This document shows, piece after piece, positions 34,073-43,736 of a stretch of 64,000 nt of DNA. Source of the DNA: Deltaproteobacteria bacterium (GTDB lineage: Bacteria; Myxococcota_A; UBA796; UBA2385); the NCBI GenBank assembly GCA_016792625.1, contig JAEUKK010000160.1, positions 1-64,000 on the forward strand, written 5' to 3'. Under the pieces are notes generated by a model, which was not told the origin of the DNA, did no database searches, and worked only from the letters and a program-made list of their open reading frames with translations. Within the stretch, counting starts at the first letter, position 1. Every line of letters starts with the position of its first letter. A program made the position numbers and the translations under genes.

Positions 34073-37000
34073 ATGCGCCGGCCGCTCACCCTGCTCGCCC
34101 TCTTGATCACCAGCTGCGCACAGCAGCCCGGCGCCGAAAAGGCGGCCGAGCACGTCGACGACAGCGGCGCGGCCCTCGCCGGCGCCAGCGGCGTCAGCGC
34201 GGCCAGCGGCGGGGCGGGCGCCGCCGCCGCGGTGCGCGCGGGGCCCAAGCTCCGGCCCACGGGCGACGGCAACTACGCCACCCCGCTCCCCCGGGTGGAT
34301 CGTGAGCTCTGGCTCGACGCCGAGGGCATGGCGGTCGGCGCCCCCGACGAGGCGCCGCACCTCTTCTTGCGCACCCTGGCCTTCGGCCGCGGCGGCGCCA
34401 TGACGCCCTTCGCCGACGCCGCGCCCACGCCCGGCTGCGCCGCCCTGCCCGACACGGCCTGCCTGCCGGTCATCACCCGGCCCGGCGCCGCGCTCACCGA
34501 GTGGTGGGCCGTGGTCGAGAACGGCGTCGAAGTGGGGTGGTCCGTGCCGCGCCCACCGCCCGGCGCGGGGCCCCTGCACATCGAGCTGGCCCTCGACGGC
34601 GCTGGCCGGGTCACCGTCGCCGCCGCGACGAACGGCGGGCAGGCCGGGGCCACCTTCACCGACAGCGAGGGCGGCTGGTGGTCGGTGGGCGGCGTGGTCG
34701 CCTATGGGGCCGACGGCGCGCCCCTCGAGGCGACCCTGCAGCCCGTGCCGGGCGGCCTGCGCGTCGTGGTCGACGACACCGGCGCCCGCTACCCGCTGAC
34801 CATCGACCCCCTCTTCACCACCGCCGCCCAGGTCATCGGCACCCCGACGTCCACCGCCACCAATCCCAACCTGCACGCGGTCGGCGACTTCAACGGCGAC
34901 GGCTTCGACGACCTCGCCGCCCTCGACACCGCCGAAGATTGGACGGCCATCTACAACGGCGCCGCGGCGGGCCCAGCCACCACGGCGACCCGCACGCTTC
35001 CCGGCCGCTACCCGCTGTACATCTACACTGCCGATGTCAACGGCGACGGCTACGACGACCTGCTCACCCTCAACGGCAGCAACACCGCCACGATCGAGCT
35101 GCGCCTGGGCAGCAGCGCCGGCCTGCCGGTGGAGCCTGACTGGTCCTTCGACGACAGCAGCCGCATCAACGACCACACGGGCCTCGCGGTGGGCGACTTC
35201 AACGCCGACGGCTTTGACGACGTACTGCTGCCGGCCAGCCAATTGGCCTACACGACGAACCCACTGCGCTTCGACGGCGGGCCCAGCGGCCTCAGCGCGA
35301 GCCCCACCGCGCTCAGCGCGCTGGTGGGCCTGCACTGGGCCGAGGGGGTCGGCGACGTGAGCTGCGACGGCGTCGACGACCTCGTCGCCTGGGACACCAT
35401 CCGCTCGCGGGGGGCGACCCTGCACCTCGGCAGCGCCGCTGGGCTCAACACCGCCGCCGCGGCCACCTGGGTCTCGACCAGCACCGCCACCAACTGGAGC
35501 GCGGCGATCAGCCTGCCCGACGTCAACGGCGACGGCTGTGACGAGCTGGTCTTGGGCCGGGTGAACACCGCCTCGACCAGCACCGCGGGGGTCGTTTACG
35601 TCTACGCGGGGCGCGCGGGCGGCCCCACGACCACCGCCCTCAGCACGATCCCCGGGGTCAGCGCGGGCGGCAACTTCGGTCTGCGCATGCGCGCGGGCGA
35701 CGTCGACGGCGACGGCCGCGGCGACCTCGTGCTCGACGAGGCCCTCACCCACACTCTGCACCTTGGCACGGCCAGCGGGGTGTCAGCCCTGCCCGCGCGC
35801 ACCTTCAGCACCGACGGCAACGCCCTCGGGCTGGGCGACCTCAACGGCGACGGCTGGCTCGACCTGACCAGCGGGGGCCCCCTGGCGGCCAGCCAAGTGC
35901 GCCTGGGCAGCGCCACGGGGCTCAGCACCAGCGCGACCGCGCTCGATGATCGTTTCACCGGAGCAGTCACTTTCTACGGCATCGCGACCTCACCGTATCC
36001 GGCGACGATCGGTACGCCAGAGGTGCTGGCGACCGCTTACCAGGTCATAGGGTCCACGGGTTCGTACTACACAGAGAGATATGTCGCCGAGGACGGCTAC
36101 CTTGTGCCCTCAGCGGCGGCCCCCACCCTGTCTAACCACCGCGCCCTCGTACGCGGCGGCAGCGCCGACTTTAATGGCGACGGAGTGGGCGAACTATGGG
36201 GCTGGAGGTTCACGGTTAGCGGCTCCACCGCCACCAGCAGCTTCACAGGCTTGGTCGGGGGAACCACGAGATGGACCATCCCAAACATCTTCTACAACAC
36301 ACCGACCCTCTCTCTCGACGGAGTATCGCTGCCGACCGCGCTTGACTTCAACAACGATGGGTTCGACGACATCGCGGCGCTCACGACTACCTCGTGGCCC
36401 ACCGTCACGCTGCGGATCTTCCTCGGCGGAGCGTCTCGGACCGGCACCCTGACCGCAGACATCTCATCGTCCGGGGTTACCATTGGCGCTTCCTCCACGG
36501 TCACGCCCGGCCTCATCACCCTGGGCGACGTGAACGGCGACGGCTTCGATGACCTAGGGATTCTCGCCAACACTACGCTCAGCATCTTTCACGGCCGCAC
36601 CGGCACCGCCGCGATTACAGCCGCGGACACGGCTCTCTCGGATGTCCGTTTACCCACCGCACTCGGCGATATCAACGGCGACGGATATGACGACATCATA
36701 ACCCTATGTTCATCTTCTTGCGGTTGGGGCAGGGTGGACCTATACCTTGGCGGCCCACGTGGCCTAACCTTCGCACAGTCGGTCTCCTACAGGAGTTCGG
36801 CACTGGACGCCACTACCACTGCGGGCGACTTTAATGGCGATGACGTCCTCGATCTTGCATTCGCTTCGAGGGAATGGTCCACGACAGACTACACGCTCGC
36901 GATCTTTCACACCGAGGCAGGCCTCCTCGAAACCACCCCCACGACCTTCACGACCCCCGCTGTGATTAACACCTTCGGATCGGCTCTCGCGGCGGCCGAC

Positions 37001-39655
37001 CTCGACGGTGACGGCGCCGACGAGCTGATCGTTCGCAGCACCCCCTATTCGTACTCGGTGTTTCGGGGCTACGGCGACAACGACGGGGATGGCGTCTACG
37101 ACTACCTCGACTGTGACCCCGCCGACCCCTTGGTCGGCGCGGCCGCGGTCAGCGCCTATGTCGACGGCGACGGCGACGGCTATGGCGCCGGGTCGGCCAC
37201 CCTCGTCTGCGCCGCGGGGGCTGGCACCGCCGCAGTGGCCGGCGACTGCAACGACAGCGCCGCGACCATCTTCCCCGGCGCCCCCGACACCCCGATGGAC
37301 GGCGTCGACAGCGACTGCGACGGCGCCGAGCTCTGCGCCCGTGACGCTGACACCGACGGGGTGCGCCCCGACGCCACCAGCACCGTGCTCTCGGCCGACG
37401 GCGACTGCGCCGACGCCGGCGAGGCCACCGCGGCCGCGCCCACCGGCGACTGTGATGACAGCAACAGCGCGCGCTCGCCTCTGCGGGCCGAGGTCGCCGA
37501 CGACGGCATCGACCAAGACTGCGTCGCCGGCGATCTCTGCTACATCGACGCCGACGACGACGGCCAGCGCCCCACCGCGGGCGGCACGATGGTCAGCGTC
37601 GACCTCGACTGCCTCGACCCGGGTGAGGCGCGGGCGACCGACCCGACGGGCGACTGCGACGACAGCGACGCCACCATCCGCAGCAGCGCCACTGAGCTCG
37701 CCGGCGACCTCGTCGACCAGAACTGCGACGGCCGCGAGCTCTGCTACACCGACGTCGACCGCGACGGCCAGCGGCCCGCGAGCGGGGCGACCACGCTGAG
37801 CGCCGACGCCGACTGCAGCGACGTGGGCGAGGCCGCGGCCAGCGCCGCCGCCACCGACTGCGACGACAGCCGGGCCAGCGTTTACTTGGGCGCCCCCGAG
37901 GTCGTGGGCGACGGCATCGACCAAGACTGTGACGGTTTTGAGGGCTGCTACACCGACGCCGACGGCGACGGGCTGCGCGGCGCCGACCTGCGCACCATTC
38001 CCTCGACCGACGCCGACTGCGCCGACGCCGGCGAGGCCACCGCCGCCCTGCCCGCCACCGATTGTGACGACAGCGACCCGGCCATCCGGCCCGGCGCCAC
38101 CGAGCTGCCCGGCGACCTCGTCGACCAGAACTGCGACGGCGCCGAGCTCTGCTACGCCGATGGTGACCGCGACGGCGCGCGGGGCCCCGGCGGGGCCACC
38201 GTGGCCAGCGCCGACCTCGACTGCGCCGACCTCGGCGAGGCCGTGGCCAGCGCCGTCGTCGACTGTGATGACGCCGCCGCCACCACCTACCCGGGGGCCC
38301 CCGAGCTGCCGGGCGATGGGGTAGACCAGAGCTGCGACGGCGCCGAGCTCTGCTACGCCGACGGCGACCGCGACGGCGCCCGCTCGGCCACCTTGACCGT
38401 GGCCAGCGCCGACCTCGACTGCGCCGACCCTGGCGAAGCGGCCGCGGCCATCGCCCTCGACTGCGACGACAGCGACGCGGCGCGGCGGCCCGGCGCGACC
38501 GAGCTGCCCGGCGACCTCGTCGACCAGAACTGCGACGGCGCCGAGCTCTGCTACGCCGATGGTGACCGCGACGGCGCCCGCTCGGCCACCCTGACCGTGG
38601 CCAGCGCCGACCTCGACTGCGCCGACCTCGGCGAGGGCGCGTCCACCGCCGCGGAGGACTGCGACGACGCCGTCGCGGCCATTCGGCCCGGCGCGACTGA
38701 GCTGCCCGGCGACGCGATCGACCAGGACTGCGACGGCGCCGAGCTCTGCTACGCCGACGCCGACGACGACGGCGCCCGCCCGTCGAGCGGCCTCACCGTG
38801 GCCAGCCCCGACCTCGACTGCGGCGGCCCGGGCGAGGCGACCGCCTTCGACCCGGCCACCGACTGCGACGACGGCGACGCGACCCGCTTCGTCGGCGCCC
38901 CCGAGGTGGTCGGCGATGGGGTGGACCAAGACTGCAACGGCGCCGAGCGCTGCTATGCCGACAGCGACGGCGATGGTCAGCGGGGCACCGACCTGCGCGA
39001 ACTCACCTCGATCGACCTGGACTGCGCCGACCCGGGCGAGGCCGCCGCAGCCCTGCCCGCCACCGACTGCGACGACGGCGTCGCCGAGGTGCGCGCCGGG
39101 GTCTCTGAGGTCGCCGGCGACGAGCGCGATCAGAACTGCGACGGCCTCGAGACCTGCTTCGCCGACGCCGACAGCGACGGCTTCCGCGCGCCCGAGGGCA
39201 CGACGGTCAGCTCGACCGACGCCGACTGCCGCGACCCTGGTGAGGCTTGGCTCAGCGTGCCGGCCACCGACTGCGATGACCTGAACCCCGACCGCAACCC
39301 CAGCGCCGAGGACCTGCCCGAGGACGGCATCGACCAGGACTGTGACGGCGTCGACGCCCGCGACGGCGGCACGGCCGACGACGGCGCGACCGACGACGGC
39401 GCGACCGACGACGGCGCCGCTGACGACGGCGCCGCTGACGACGGCGCCGCTGACGACGGCACCGCTGATGACGGCACGGCCGACGACGGCGCGACCGACG
39501 ACCTGGGCAACGAGGACGCCGACCCGGCGACGGTCGAGAGCGGCAAGGGCCAAGGCGGCTGCGCGGCCGCTGGTGGCGCCCCGGCCACCCCGTTCACCGC
39601 GGCCGCCGCCCTGCTGACCCTGGGCCTCGCGCTGCGGCGCCGCCGGCAGGGCTGA
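34073..39655 (+). CDS. Giant FG-GAP/MopE-repeat surface protein with lipobox and MYXO-CTERM tail
   Basis: 1,860 residues from ATG 34073 (GGAGGTCC upstream). The N-terminus has a lipobox-like ITSC (Cys15). A region to about residue 250 precedes many FG-GAP/VCBS repeats (GDFNGDGFDDLA and relatives) to about residue 1000. Then come 15 or so MopE-like repeats (DCDD, DQNCDG, ELCYADGDRDG), a linker of repeated DDGA(T/A), and a MYXO-CTERM-like end (GGC, hydrophobic helix, LRRRRQG). Predicted surface adhesin or metal-binding protein. The open frame extends far upstream through repeats, but only this ATG leads into a signal peptide. The stretch 35,945-37,060 has clearly lower GC. Confidence 0.88.
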   Translation: MRRPLTLLALLITSCAQQPGAEKAAEHVDDSGAALAGASGVSAASGGAGAAAAVRAGPKLRPTGDGNYATPLPRVDRELWLDAEGMAVGAPDEAPHLFLRTLAFGRGGAMTPFADAAPTPGCAALPDTACLPVITRPGAALTEWWAVVENGVEVGWSVPRPPPGAGPLHIELALDGAGRVTVAAATNGGQAGATFTDSEGGWWSVGGVVAYGADGAPLEATLQPVPGGLRVVVDDTGARYPLTIDPLFTTAAQVIGTPTSTATNPNLHAVGDFNGDGFDDLAALDTAEDWTAIYNGAAAGPATTATRTLPGRYPLYIYTADVNGDGYDDLLTLNGSNTATIELRLGSSAGLPVEPDWSFDDSSRINDHTGLAVGDFNADGFDDVLLPASQLAYTTNPLRFDGGPSGLSASPTALSALVGLHWAEGVGDVSCDGVDDLVAWDTIRSRGATLHLGSAAGLNTAAAATWVSTSTATNWSAAISLPDVNGDGCDELVLGRVNTASTSTAGVVYVYAGRAGGPTTTALSTIPGVSAGGNFGLRMRAGDVDGDGRGDLVLDEALTHTLHLGTASGVSALPARTFSTDGNALGLGDLNGDGWLDLTSGGPLAASQVRLGSATGLSTSATALDDRFTGAVTFYGIATSPYPATIGTPEVLATAYQVIGSTGSYYTERYVAEDGYLVPSAAAPTLSNHRALVRGGSADFNGDGVGELWGWRFTVSGSTATSSFTGLVGGTTRWTIPNIFYNTPTLSLDGVSLPTALDFNNDGFDDIAALTTTSWPTVTLRIFLGGASRTGTLTADISSSGVTIGASSTVTPGLITLGDVNGDGFDDLGILANTTLSIFHGRTGTAAITAADTALSDVRLPTALGDINGDGYDDIITLCSSSCGWGRVDLYLGGPRGLTFAQSVSYRSSALDATTTAGDFNGDDVLDLAFASREWSTTDYTLAIFHTEAGLLETTPTTFTTPAVINTFGSALAAADLDGDGADELIVRSTPYSYSVFRGYGDNDGDGVYDYLDCDPADPLVGAAAVSAYVDGDGDGYGAGSATLVCAAGAGTAAVAGDCNDSAATIFPGAPDTPMDGVDSDCDGAELCARDADTDGVRPDATSTVLSADGDCADAGEATAAAPTGDCDDSNSARSPLRAEVADDGIDQDCVAGDLCYIDADDDGQRPTAGGTMVSVDLDCLDPGEARATDPTGDCDDSDATIRSSATELAGDLVDQNCDGRELCYTDVDRDGQRPASGATTLSADADCSDVGEAAASAAATDCDDSRASVYLGAPEVVGDGIDQDCDGFEGCYTDADGDGLRGADLRTIPSTDADCADAGEATAALPATDCDDSDPAIRPGATELPGDLVDQNCDGAELCYADGDRDGARGPGGATVASADLDCADLGEAVASAVVDCDDAAATTYPGAPELPGDGVDQSCDGAELCYADGDRDGARSATLTVASADLDCADPGEAAAAIALDCDDSDAARRPGATELPGDLVDQNCDGAELCYADGDRDGARSATLTVASADLDCADLGEGASTAAEDCDDAVAAIRPGATELPGDAIDQDCDGAELCYADADDDGARPSSGLTVASPDLDCGGPGEATAFDPATDCDDGDATRFVGAPEVVGDGVDQDCNGAERCYADSDGDGQRGTDLRELTSIDLDCADPGEAAAALPATDCDDGVAEVRAGVSEVAGDERDQNCDGLETCFADADSDGFRAPEGTTVSSTDADCRDPGEAWLSVPATDCDDLNPDRNPSAEDLPEDGIDQDCDGVDARDGGTADDGATDDGATDDGAADDGAADDGAADDGTADDGTADDGATDDLGNEDADPATVESGKGQGGCAAAGGAPATPFTAAAALLTLGLALRRRRQG
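39370..39510 (+). repeat. 15-base tandem repeat encoding DDGA(T/A/T)
   Basis: About nine in-frame copies of a GACGACGGCGCN-type unit encode an acidic DDGAT/DDGAA/DDGTA linker just before the MYXO-CTERM tail of the giant surface protein. Variation in copy number would change only linker length. Confidence 0.8.
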
Positions 39656-39672
39656 GCCAGACAGACCCGTCC

Positions 39673-39709
39673 GGGCGCGGTGAGGGGCCCCAGCGCCCTC
39701 GCCGCGCCC
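39673..39709. terminator. Strong hairpin between convergent genes
   Basis: GGGCGCGG-T-GAGGG pairs with CCCTC-G-CCGCGCCC, a 14-base stem with one T-G wobble and a 9-base loop. It lies between the stops at 39655 (plus) and 39737 (minus). Confidence 0.6.
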
Positions 39710-39736
39710 TTCCTGCGCTGTGCCGCCGCTGATCGC

Positions 39737-40393
39737 TCAAGCGATGCCGCGGACCACCAGCGCCCAGCGCTCATAGAGCGCCGACCGCGGCCCGCCGGCG
39801 GCGAGCTCGACCGTGCGGTCGAGGCGGATCAGGGCGGACTTCAGCGCCTCGGCCGCCGCCGCCGCCCCCGCGGCGCGCGTGCTGCCCGCGCGGTGGGTCG
39901 CGTCCTTGGCGAGGGTCGCCGCGCACCAGGCCCGCAGGTCGTCGCGCAGCTCGGCGAGGGCGGGCCCGAAGTGCGCCGCCCCTGGCGTGTCCAGCGCGCC
40001 GTGGATGGCGTCGGCGAGGCGCTGGTACTCGGGCACCTGGCTGCGGCCGCCGGGGCGCACCACCGCGGCGAGCCCGGCGGGGAACAGGGCCTCGGTCAGG
40101 TCCTCGGCGGCGCCGATGCCCAGGGCAGCGAGGCCGTCGAGCGCGCGGTGCAGGCCCGCGACGCGGCGGTCGAGGCTCTGCTCGGCCTCAAGCACGGCGC
40201 TGGCCTCGGCGCTGAGCCGGGCGGTCGCACCGCGACGGCCCCCGACCTCAAGATCGAGGGCGACCGCGGCCTCATCTGCCGCGGCGGCGGCTTCGAGCAC
40301 GGTCGGGTCAGTGAACAGCTCGCGCGCGGCGGCGACGAGCGGGGTGGTGAGCGCCAGCAGCGCGGCGCGGGAGCGGTGGGCGTAGGCGGGCAT
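39737..40393 (-). CDS. Array-associated helical protein, paralogue 1
   Basis: 218 residues from ATG 40393 (GGAGGTCCCC upstream). Almost entirely predicted helix, Ala/Leu/Arg-rich, no signal or membrane segment: MPAYAHRSRAALLALTTPLV, then VPEYQRLADAIHGALDTPGA, DDLRAWCAATLAKDATHR and a conserved end RWALVVRGIA. It is a close paralogue of 50501-51157, sharing both ends almost exactly. Both copies are transcribed away from a 42/43-base repeat array. No family recognised; an adaptor or array-linked role is only inference. Confidence 0.7.
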   Translation of the reverse strand: MPAYAHRSRAALLALTTPLVAAARELFTDPTVLEAAAAADEAAVALDLEVGGRRGATARLSAEASAVLEAEQSLDRRVAGLHRALDGLAALGIGAAEDLTEALFPAGLAAVVRPGGRSQVPEYQRLADAIHGALDTPGAAHFGPALAELRDDLRAWCAATLAKDATHRAGSTRAAGAAAAAEALKSALIRLDRTVELAAGGPRSALYERWALVVRGIA

Positions 40394-40604
40394 GGGGACC
40401 TCCGCCGAAGACTGCAGCACAAAATGGAGCCCGACCATCACCGATCCGCACCCGGCGCAGGCTCTCAGCGAGGGGGCCCAGAGCGGTCGCGGCGCGCGGA
40501 GCCGTCCACACCGGCACGCGCCGCGCCCTCCCACCGCCGCCGCGCCGACGGGGCCCGACCCGCGCCGGGGCCAGACCGCAAGGCGCGGGCGGGGTGGGCA
40601 AGGC

Positions 40605-40982
40605 GGGGTGCTCCGTCGCCGCCTCGCGGACAGCGACGGCCTGCGGGAGCTGCTCCGTCGCCGCCTTGTGGACAGCGACGGCCTGCGGGAGCTGCTCCGG
40701 CACCGCCTTGCGGACCGCGAGGTCCCGCCAAAGCTGCTCCGGCGCCGCCTTGCCGGCAGCGAGGGCCTGACGGAGCTGCTCCGGCGCCGCCTTGCCGGCA
40801 GCGAGGGCCCGCCGGAGCTGCTCCGGCGCCGCCTTGCCGGCAGCGAGGGCCCGCCGGAGCTGCTCCGGCGCTGCCTTGCCGGCAGCAAGGGCCTGAAGGA
40901 GGTGCTCCGGCGCCGTCTTGCCGGCAGCGACGGCCCGCCGGAGCTGCTCGGTCACCGCCTTGTGAAGAGCGAGGGCACAGCA
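40605..40982 (+). repeat. 42-base hairpin tandem array (9 units) upstream of the lone ATPase
   Basis: GAGCTGCTCC or a close variant recurs at 40605, 40647, 40689, 40731, 40773, 40815, 40857, 40899 and 40941, an exact 42-base period. Units contain a hairpin CCGGAG-CTG-CTCCGG and the palindrome TGCCGGCA. Flanking genes point away on both sides (40393 minus, 41097 plus). Together with its flanks this accounts for the 703-base gap 40394-41096; a GGTTAGCC box lies at 41045-41052. Confidence 0.85.
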
Positions 40983-41096
40983 GCGCCGCCCGCCCGCACC
41001 ACCCCAAGGCCCCGACCGACGCCGCGCACGCGCCGGCGCGGGTCGGTTAGCCCCGCCCGGTGGAGCACGCCGCACAGACCCACCAGGAGCGCCGCG

Positions 41097-42494
41097 ATGT
41101 TGACCCGACTTCAAGTGCGCGGCTTCAAGAACCTGCTCGCCGTCGACGTCCGCTTCGGCCCCTTCACCTGCGTGCTCGGGGCCAACGGCGTCGGCAAGTC
41201 CAACCTCTTCGACGCGATCCGCTTCTTGTCGGCCCTGGCCAAGCTGAGCTTGGCCGAGGCGGCGGCGAGCGTCCGGGGCGCCGACGGCCGCCTGGGTGAT
41301 GTGCGCGGCTTGTTCAGCCACGACGGGCAGCGCAACGCAGACGAGATGACCTTCATCGCAGAGATGGTCGTGCCCGCATCGGGGCAGGACGAGCTGGGCG
41401 CCGAGGCCAAGGCGACCATGACCTTCTTGCGCTACACGGTCCGCCTGCGGCCCCGCGCCGCGGGCTCAGCGCTCGGGCCCTTAGAGCTGGTGGAAGAGTC
41501 GCTGGTGCACATCAACAAGTCCGACGCGAAAGACGCGCTCGGCTTCCCCCACGCGCCCGCTTGGCGTGACTCGGTCATCCTCGGCCGGCGGACCGTCCCA
41601 TATATTGAGACCGAGGGTGAGGGTGAGCAGCGCCTCGTGTGGACCCGGGCCGACAGCGGCGGCGGCGGCAGCCCGCGCAAGGCCCTCGCTGCGGCGATGC
41701 CACGCACCGTGCTGTCGACCGCCGCCTACGCCGCCGACCACCCGACCTTGGTGCTCGCGCGCCAAGAGATGATGGGCTGGACCCAGCTGCAGCTCGAGCC
41801 GACCGCGCTGCGTGCCCCCGACCCCTTCCATGCCCCCGCCCAAGTGGGGGCCGACGGCGCGCACCTGCCCTCGGCGCTGCTCGCCCAAGCCCGGGCGGCC
41901 GAGCGGGCGGCGCCGGGCGGCGCCGACGATGTCTACGCCGCCCTGGCGAACCGCCTCGCCGGCCTCTACGAAGACGTGGCGTCGCTGCGGGTCGACGTCG
42001 ACGAGCGCAGAGAGCTGCACACCATCGTCCTGACCGACCTGCGCGGGGCCGAGCATCGGGCGAGCGCGCTGTCCGACGGCACGCTGCGGTTCTTGGCCCT
42101 CGCCATCCTTGAGGCCAGCCCGGCCAGCCTGCCCCTCATCTGCCTCGAAGAGCCAGAGAACGGCATCCACCCTGACCGGATCGAGGTGATCCTCGGCCTG
42201 CTGCAAGACATCGCGGTCGACGTCCACAGACCCACCGGCCCCGACAACCCGATGCGGCAGGTGATCATCAACACCCACGCCCCCGCGGTCGCACAGCGGG
42301 TCCCCCAAGACAGCTTGGTCATCGCCGAGGCCGAGCAGCGGCTGCGCGGCGCGGCACGGACGCGCGCCCTCCGCCTGCAGGGCCTACCGCAGACCTGGCG
42401 GGCACCCCAAGGTGGGGCGCCGCTCCACCCGGTTCTGGCCTACCTTCAGCCACCGCCCCAACAGCGCGGGGGGCTATGGGAACGGCTCCCTTGA
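41097..42494 (+). CDS. AAA-family (OLD/RecF-like) ATPase, ends at an in-frame TGA
   Basis: 465 residues from ATG 41097. Walker A GANGVGKSN is near residues 27-35 after LQVRGFKNL, the family N-terminus. The signature region ALSDGTLRFLALAI, Walker B LICLEEPENGIHP and the His switch INTHAPAVAQR follow. Such ATPases drive OLD, Gabija and PARIS-type defence or act alone. TGA at 42492-42494 interrupts a frame that otherwise continues in coding-like sequence to TAA 42618-42620 (tail ...LGAQLQPDAP). No TOPRIM partner gene follows. Confidence 0.85.
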   Translation: MLTRLQVRGFKNLLAVDVRFGPFTCVLGANGVGKSNLFDAIRFLSALAKLSLAEAAASVRGADGRLGDVRGLFSHDGQRNADEMTFIAEMVVPASGQDELGAEAKATMTFLRYTVRLRPRAAGSALGPLELVEESLVHINKSDAKDALGFPHAPAWRDSVILGRRTVPYIETEGEGEQRLVWTRADSGGGGSPRKALAAAMPRTVLSTAAYAADHPTLVLARQEMMGWTQLQLEPTALRAPDPFHAPAQVGADGAHLPSALLAQARAAERAAPGGADDVYAALANRLAGLYEDVASLRVDVDERRELHTIVLTDLRGAEHRASALSDGTLRFLALAILEASPASLPLICLEEPENGIHPDRIEVILGLLQDIAVDVHRPTGPDNPMRQVIINTHAPAVAQRVPQDSLVIAEAEQRLRGAARTRALRLQGLPQTWRAPQGGAPLHPVLAYLQPPPQQRGGLWERLP

Positions 42495-42647
42495 TCGGAG
42501 CCTGTTCCCAACCGGGCATGGCTGCCCCTGCGCGCGCTGCCCGCCTTCCGCCGGCTTGAGCAGGACACCCGCGCCGCCCTCATCGGCTTGGGCGCACAGC
42601 TGCAGCCAGACGCCCCCTAAGGCCGGGGCGCCCCGACCCTCTCTCCC

Positions 42648-43736
42648 CTACCGCCCCGCCCCGCAGTCCCCCTCCTCGACGGCGCCGGTGACCGCCGCCG
42701 GCTGCCCGTCATAGGCCCAGGTCTGGGCGCAGACCCCGTTCCAGCTCGCCTTGTCGTAGTCGGGGATGGTGTAGCCCTCACCACCCTCGTCAAAGTCAAA
42801 GAGCAAGAAGTTGTCGGCGTCGTAGCGGGTCGCCCCGAGCACCATGTGGGGGAACTGCTCGGTCTCGCGCAGGTCGATCCAGCGGTGGGTATGCCCGGCG
42901 AGGAACAGACGCATGGCCTCGTGCCGACTCAGCACCGCGCGCAGGTCGGGCGTGGGGCCGGTGGGGTCTTCGCCGGCCTTGGTCACCAACATCATGTAAT
43001 GGGCCATGACCACGCTCGGCTCGCCGGCGGCCAGCTCGCCGTCCAGCCAGGCGAGCTGCTCACGCCCATACGAGGCCAGATCGGTGTCGCACATGGGGCT
43101 GGCCGGGTCCCAGGTCGGGCCGAGCTGGCTGTTGGCGAGCAGAAAGCGCCAGCCCTTGTGGCGCACCACGCCGGTCGGCGCGCCCTCCATCACGTCCTCG
43201 AACACCGCGTGGGCCAGCTCGCGCGGCTTGTCGGTGGGCCGGGTGTCGCAGTGCACCTCGTAGTCGTGGTTGCCCCAGACCAGATGCACGGGCATGTTGA
43301 GCCCGTCGAGCAGCTGCCGCGCCCGGCTGTAGCCGGTCTCGACAGACCCATACTCTTCGACCGTGTCGAGCACGAGGGTGTCGTGCACCACGTCGCCGAG
43401 CACAAAAACCAGCTCGGGCGGCGGCTCGACCGCGTTGATCGCCGCGACCACCGCGGCGAGGCGCTCGGGGGTCTTCATGATGCTCTCGTTGTCGATGCCC
43501 TCGCTCTCGGAACAACAGACATACTCGGGCCCGATGACGTGGGTGTCGGCGACCATGGCCACGCGAAAGGTGCCCGGCTCTTGGGGCACCACGCGGGCGC
43601 CGCTGTCCATGGTGTCGGCCGCGCCGCCGCCGCCGGTCTTGGGCTCGGCGCAGCCCGCCCAGACGGCGAGGGCCCCCGCCGCGACACCCCAGGCCGACCC
43701 ACGGTTGAACCCCTGTGCTGTGTCGACGCGCCGCAT
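42648..43736 (-). CDS. Lipoprotein metallophosphoesterase
   Basis: 362 residues from ATG 43736 (GGAGGTGAGG upstream). A lipoprotein signal ends in VWAGC. Calcineurin-like motifs are all present: VADTH, LGDVVHD, WGNHDYE, VMAHYMM and AGHTHRW, giving the dinuclear metal site. A CCSESEG stretch near the N-terminus is unusual. Predicted to hydrolyse phosphoesters in the periplasm or on the surface. The longer open frame upstream runs into the 115-base repeat and was not used. Confidence 0.9.
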   Translation of the reverse strand: MRRVDTAQGFNRGSAWGVAAGALAVWAGCAEPKTGGGGAADTMDSGARVVPQEPGTFRVAMVADTHVIGPEYVCCSESEGIDNESIMKTPERLAAVVAAINAVEPPPELVFVLGDVVHDTLVLDTVEEYGSVETGYSRARQLLDGLNMPVHLVWGNHDYEVHCDTRPTDKPRELAHAVFEDVMEGAPTGVVRHKGWRFLLANSQLGPTWDPASPMCDTDLASYGREQLAWLDGELAAGEPSVVMAHYMMLVTKAGEDPTGPTPDLRAVLSRHEAMRLFLAGHTHRWIDLRETEQFPHMVLGATRYDADNFLLFDFDEGGEGYTIPDYDKASWNGVCAQTWAYDGQPAAVTGAVEEGDCGAGR

